The notes beneath the pieces were generated by a model. It was not told the origin of the DNA and did not search any database. It saw only the letters and a program-made list of their open reading frames with translations. This document shows, in pieces, positions 61,933 through 64,000 of a stretch of 64,000 nucleotides of DNA. Numbering within the stretch: the first letter of the stretch is position 1; each line of letters opens with the position of its first letter. A program made the position numbers and the translations under genes. Source of the DNA: Bradyrhizobium sp. LLZ17 (GTDB taxonomy: Bacteria > Pseudomonadota > Alphaproteobacteria > Rhizobiales > Xanthobacteraceae); NCBI RefSeq assembly GCF_041200145.1, contig NZ_CP165734.1:434001-498000 (forward strand), written 5' to 3'.

Positions 61933-62067
61933 ATGTTTAGAGGCGTTGCTATCGCGCTATTTGGGCTGACCATTCTTTCGCAGCTCGATCAGGCGCTCTT
62001 CTATGGACGAAATACTGACGCTGCTCTCAGACTTGTGCGGGAGATTAGTCGCGGCTTTGGGCTGTAG
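61933..62067 (+). CDS. 44-residue membrane-associated small protein
   Basis: From ATG 61933: one hydrophobic helix (FRGVAIALFGLTILSQL) then FYGRNTDAALRLVREISRGF. Short proteins of this pattern (LDxxLFYGRNTxAAL) recur in Bradyrhizobium. Function unknown. Confidence 0.5.
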   Translation: MFRGVAIALFGLTILSQLDQALFYGRNTDAALRLVREISRGFGL

Positions 62068-62238
62068 GACGGCGCCGCGCATTCATCGGGCCACGCGCCA
62101 GCGGCGGCTACTTCTTCAACAGCAGCCCTATCGTTCGCGCCATTCGCCTCACTGATCCTGCGTGACGGCCCAGCTCCGTCTCAGCAGCGTAGCGGTGTAG
62201 CAGAACCACCTGCGATTGGGCTGCTGATGCTATGAGGT

Positions 62239-62255
62239 CCGGACACGCTGTCCGG
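62239..62255. terminator. short hairpin after the zinc-ribbon gene
   Basis: CCGGACA, loop CGC, TGTCCGG. It lies 10 bp beyond the stop of the minus-strand gene, without a T run, so terminator activity is uncertain. Confidence 0.35.
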
Positions 62256-62264
62256 CCCTCGCCC

Positions 62265-62426
62265 CTAGTCGCCTAGAGGTGTCGAGACAATCCGGAGACA
62301 CGGAAGGCACCTGTATATGCGCGCACCTTTCCGATCTCCAATGGCAGGCAATCTTCCGATTGGCGTCATTTCGCGAGTGCACTTCTCGCATTCGGGAGGT
62401 CGCTTAGTACCGTCATCGACTGACAT
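62265..62426 (-). CDS. small zinc-ribbon protein
   Basis: 53 residues from ATG 62426 (MSVDDGTKRPPEC). Two CxxC pairs (CEKCTREM and CLPCLRIV) about 28 residues apart, a typical zinc ribbon. An extension of 15 codons to 62471 is possible. Function unknown; common type in rhizobia. Confidence 0.55.
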   Translation of the reverse strand: MSVDDGTKRPPECEKCTREMTPIGRLPAIGDRKGARIYRCLPCLRIVSTPLGD

Positions 62427-62770
62427 ACTTGAGCCATACCAGATCGGGCGACGGCGCGGTACTTGGGACATTTACGGATGGGCGACTTACTCTACGCCAA
62501 GATCGGCTTGGCTCAGGGTGAGGCTAGTCACTGCGAAGACTTCGCGGTCGCGGATCAGAATTTGTTTTCCGCACGGCACATAATTGATGTAGCCTAATAG
62601 TACAGCCGCCAGCGGGTAGTGCCGAACGCCCGTCTATTTTTCAGCGGTATGTTGCCCCACGGCGGGGTCTATGGTCCTGCACTCGACGCGGCTTTAGCCG
62701 CCTGTTTGTTGAGCTCGAAGTAAATCTGACGCCTTAATTTCTGAACATTCCCCGACAGGAGGAAGTCACC
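62427..62770. other. intergenic region between divergent small genes
   Basis: No supported gene. AGGAGG just upstream of 62771 serves the GYD gene. The rest is featureless to my eye. Confidence 0.35.
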
Positions 62771-63106
62771 ATGCATTTTTGTATGACAGGGCAATACACA
62801 CCAAAATCTCTCAACACCATCATGGAAAATCCCAAAACCAATCGCTATGAGGCGGCCAAGAACCTTATCGAAGCCGCCGGTGGAAAATTGATATCAATGT
62901 ATAGCACCGCTGCCGAAGGCCCCGGCGTCTTGGTCATCTTCGATGTGCCCGATCCCAGCGCAGCACCGGCCATTTCCGGCACAGTGGTAGCAGCCGGCGC
63001 CATCCACAATGTGAGCCTCATTAGGCTTTGGACACAGGACGAAATTGCCAAAGTTCGTCAAACTGCAAGCCAGCTTCGCGGAAAGTACTCCCCGCCCGGC
63101 AGCTGA
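62771..63106 (+). CDS. GYD-domain protein
   Basis: 111 residues. Ferredoxin-like alpha/beta fold of the GYD family: CMTGQYTPKSLNTIMENPKT, then AAKNLIEAAGGKLISMYSTA and VLVIFDVPDPSAAPAISGTV. Family members bind as dimers; function unknown. ATG 62771 has GACAGGAGGAAG upstream. 148 bp before a DUF3303 gene, a fold relative. Confidence 0.88.
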   Translation: MHFCMTGQYTPKSLNTIMENPKTNRYEAAKNLIEAAGGKLISMYSTAAEGPGVLVIFDVPDPSAAPAISGTVVAAGAIHNVSLIRLWTQDEIAKVRQTASQLRGKYSPPGS

Positions 63107-63254
63107 AGATATCGGGCGCCTGTCCACAGCCAAACTAAGTAGTTGCTTCAATGTTGGTGGCAGTCACTCTGCCAGCAACTGCCGACCAACGTACTCAGCG
63201 AAGCTGTCTGTTGCAACAAAGTCAGCTTGATCTAATTTCGAAAAGGAGATTTTC

Positions 63255-63575
63255 GTGAAGTACATGATTGAATACACAATCCGTGCAACTGGGCTAACTC
63301 ACACCGAGAACTTTGCGAGCGCTCAGGCTCTATTGGCCGCGTTCGGCAAGTGGAAACCCGAGGATGGATTGACGGTCCACGCTTTCACGTCAAACCTCGC
63401 TGGCAACGCAGGCTACGTTTTCGTCGAAACAACCGATCCGAAGGTCATCGTCTCGTTTGTCTCGAAGTACAATTTTTGGAACGAGGTCAAAGTAGTGCCT
63501 GTGATCGATGTCAGCGAGGCGGTGCCGGTAACAGCGGCCTCTCTAGGTTGGGCTCAGAGCGCATCAAAGAGCTGA
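63255..63575 (+). CDS. DUF3303-domain protein
   Basis: 106 residues from GTG 63255, with AAAAGGAG upstream. Small alpha/beta barrel-like pattern: KYMIEYTIRATGLTHTENFA, then LAAFGKWKPEDGLTVHAFTS and FVETTDPKVIVSFVSKYNFW. Fits DUF3303, function unknown. Its position after the GYD gene, same strand, suggests a small operon of dimeric alpha+beta proteins. Confidence 0.8.
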   Translation: MKYMIEYTIRATGLTHTENFASAQALLAAFGKWKPEDGLTVHAFTSNLAGNAGYVFVETTDPKVIVSFVSKYNFWNEVKVVPVIDVSEAVPVTAASLGWAQSASKS

Positions 63576-63708
63576 TCACCGGACCGGCATCTGCAAGCTT
63601 GGACCGGCGCTTTTGATGAGCATCGCGGCTTTCCAGCGGCGACTATTCTGGTATGAAAAGCCGACTACCGTTCTTGTGTTTATTTCGAAATCGTTTTGAG
63701 GTGGGCAT

Positions 63709-63948
63709 ATGTTTGTGACCGTTGTCGCTGTGCTTTGCCATTTTTCATCAACCGCTTGCATCGAAGAAATCGTCACCAGCTCGGCGTTAGACAGCGCCGT
63801 GACGTTTCAGAGCTGCGCCATCGGAGGTCAAGCGGGCCTAGCCAAATGGAAGGAAGATCACCCGGTCTATCGTTCTGAGAATTGGCATATCCAGCGGTAC
63901 AAGTGCGTGCCGGGGGATTACAAGCTGATTGCTCAACATAAAATCTAG
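63709..63948 (+). CDS. small conserved protein with three cysteines
   Basis: 79 residues. Weak hydrophobic N-terminus (MFVTVVAVLCHF), then CIEEIVT, a segment QSCAIGGQAGLAKWKEDHPV and a C-terminal RYKCVPGDYKLIA. This pattern recurs in short Rhizobiales proteins, possibly exported, with a disulfide. Function unknown. Confidence 0.6.
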   Translation: MFVTVVAVLCHFSSTACIEEIVTSSALDSAVTFQSCAIGGQAGLAKWKEDHPVYRSENWHIQRYKCVPGDYKLIAQHKI

Positions 63949-64000
63949 GCGGCCGAGATCGGCGCGGATAGATCGCGCATGCTAAAGCGATGCGCCGTCA

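Noticed and set aside
1..64000. Symbiosis island
   Set aside because: No nod, nif, fix or type III secretion genes, and no insertion sequences, were recognised.

Overview
This window looks like chromosomal DNA of a soil alphaproteobacterium of the Bradyrhizobium type. The evidence is high GC, GC-rich third codon positions, several small protein families typical of Rhizobiales (DUF3126, Rmf/CrpP-like, GYD, DUF3303, zf-CHCC, phasin) and palindromic intergenic repeats of the kind found in that genus. No nod, nif, rRNA or CRISPR feature is present. A tRNA-Leu is cut by the left edge.

Region 1 (1-16.1 kb) is ordinary core or accessory chromosome: a lipoprotein, two FAD monooxygenases, a zf-CHCC protein, alpha/beta hydrolases, a large membrane protein, serine acetyltransferase (cysE), a gamma-class carbonic anhydrase and several small exported or membrane proteins. 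A secreted esterase gene lies between two ~98-bp direct repeats. Region 2 (16.2-22.1 kb) is a polyamine-type ABC importer operon (ATPase, binding protein, two permeases) ending in an Asp/Glu/hydantoin racemase-family gene, with a divergent GntR/FCD regulator. Region 3 (22.7-27.7 kb) runs in one direction: glutaminase, MFS exporter, small Tat-signal protein, HdeD-like membrane protein and exported amidohydrolase, possibly an acid-stress group. Region 4 (27.9-41.5 kb) has a BTLCP peptidase, a tandem PilZ protein, two MFS transporters, a zinc alcohol dehydrogenase between two palindromic repeats, a DEAD-box helicase, a transglutaminase, a phasin, a Crp/Fnr regulator and a PAS_5 protein.

Region 5 (about 41.7-53.6 kb) is a decayed phage-satellite-like integrative element: tyrosine integrase, AlpA-like HTH protein, primase-polymerase and VapE helicase pieces, a cluster of GGCTAGGGC repeats that could be an origin, a DUF5681-like small-terminase candidate, a terminase large subunit reduced to its nuclease part, and a serine recombinase. 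Between the small terminase candidate and the terminase remnant sits a cargo module: an endonuclease-III-type [4Fe-4S] DNA glycosylase with an extra N-terminal domain, a co-directional unknown protein, and a divergent YaaA/DUF6884-like protein. This is the best candidate here for an undescribed, possibly anti-phage, DNA-base-targeting system.

Region 6 (53.6-64 kb) holds a second Crp/Fnr paralogue, a VCBS-repeat surface protein divergent from a FecR-domain plus TPR pair, a relic of an ABC_sub_bind protein, and small proteins (cupin, SnoaL-like, GYD, DUF3303).

Several genes (membrane protein at 8.5 kb, DEAD-box helicase, primase/VapE, VCBS protein) are each broken by single-base frame changes, nearly all of the same sign (one base missing). 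This looks more like systematic base loss in the sequence than independent gene decay, and should be settled before calling those genes dead.
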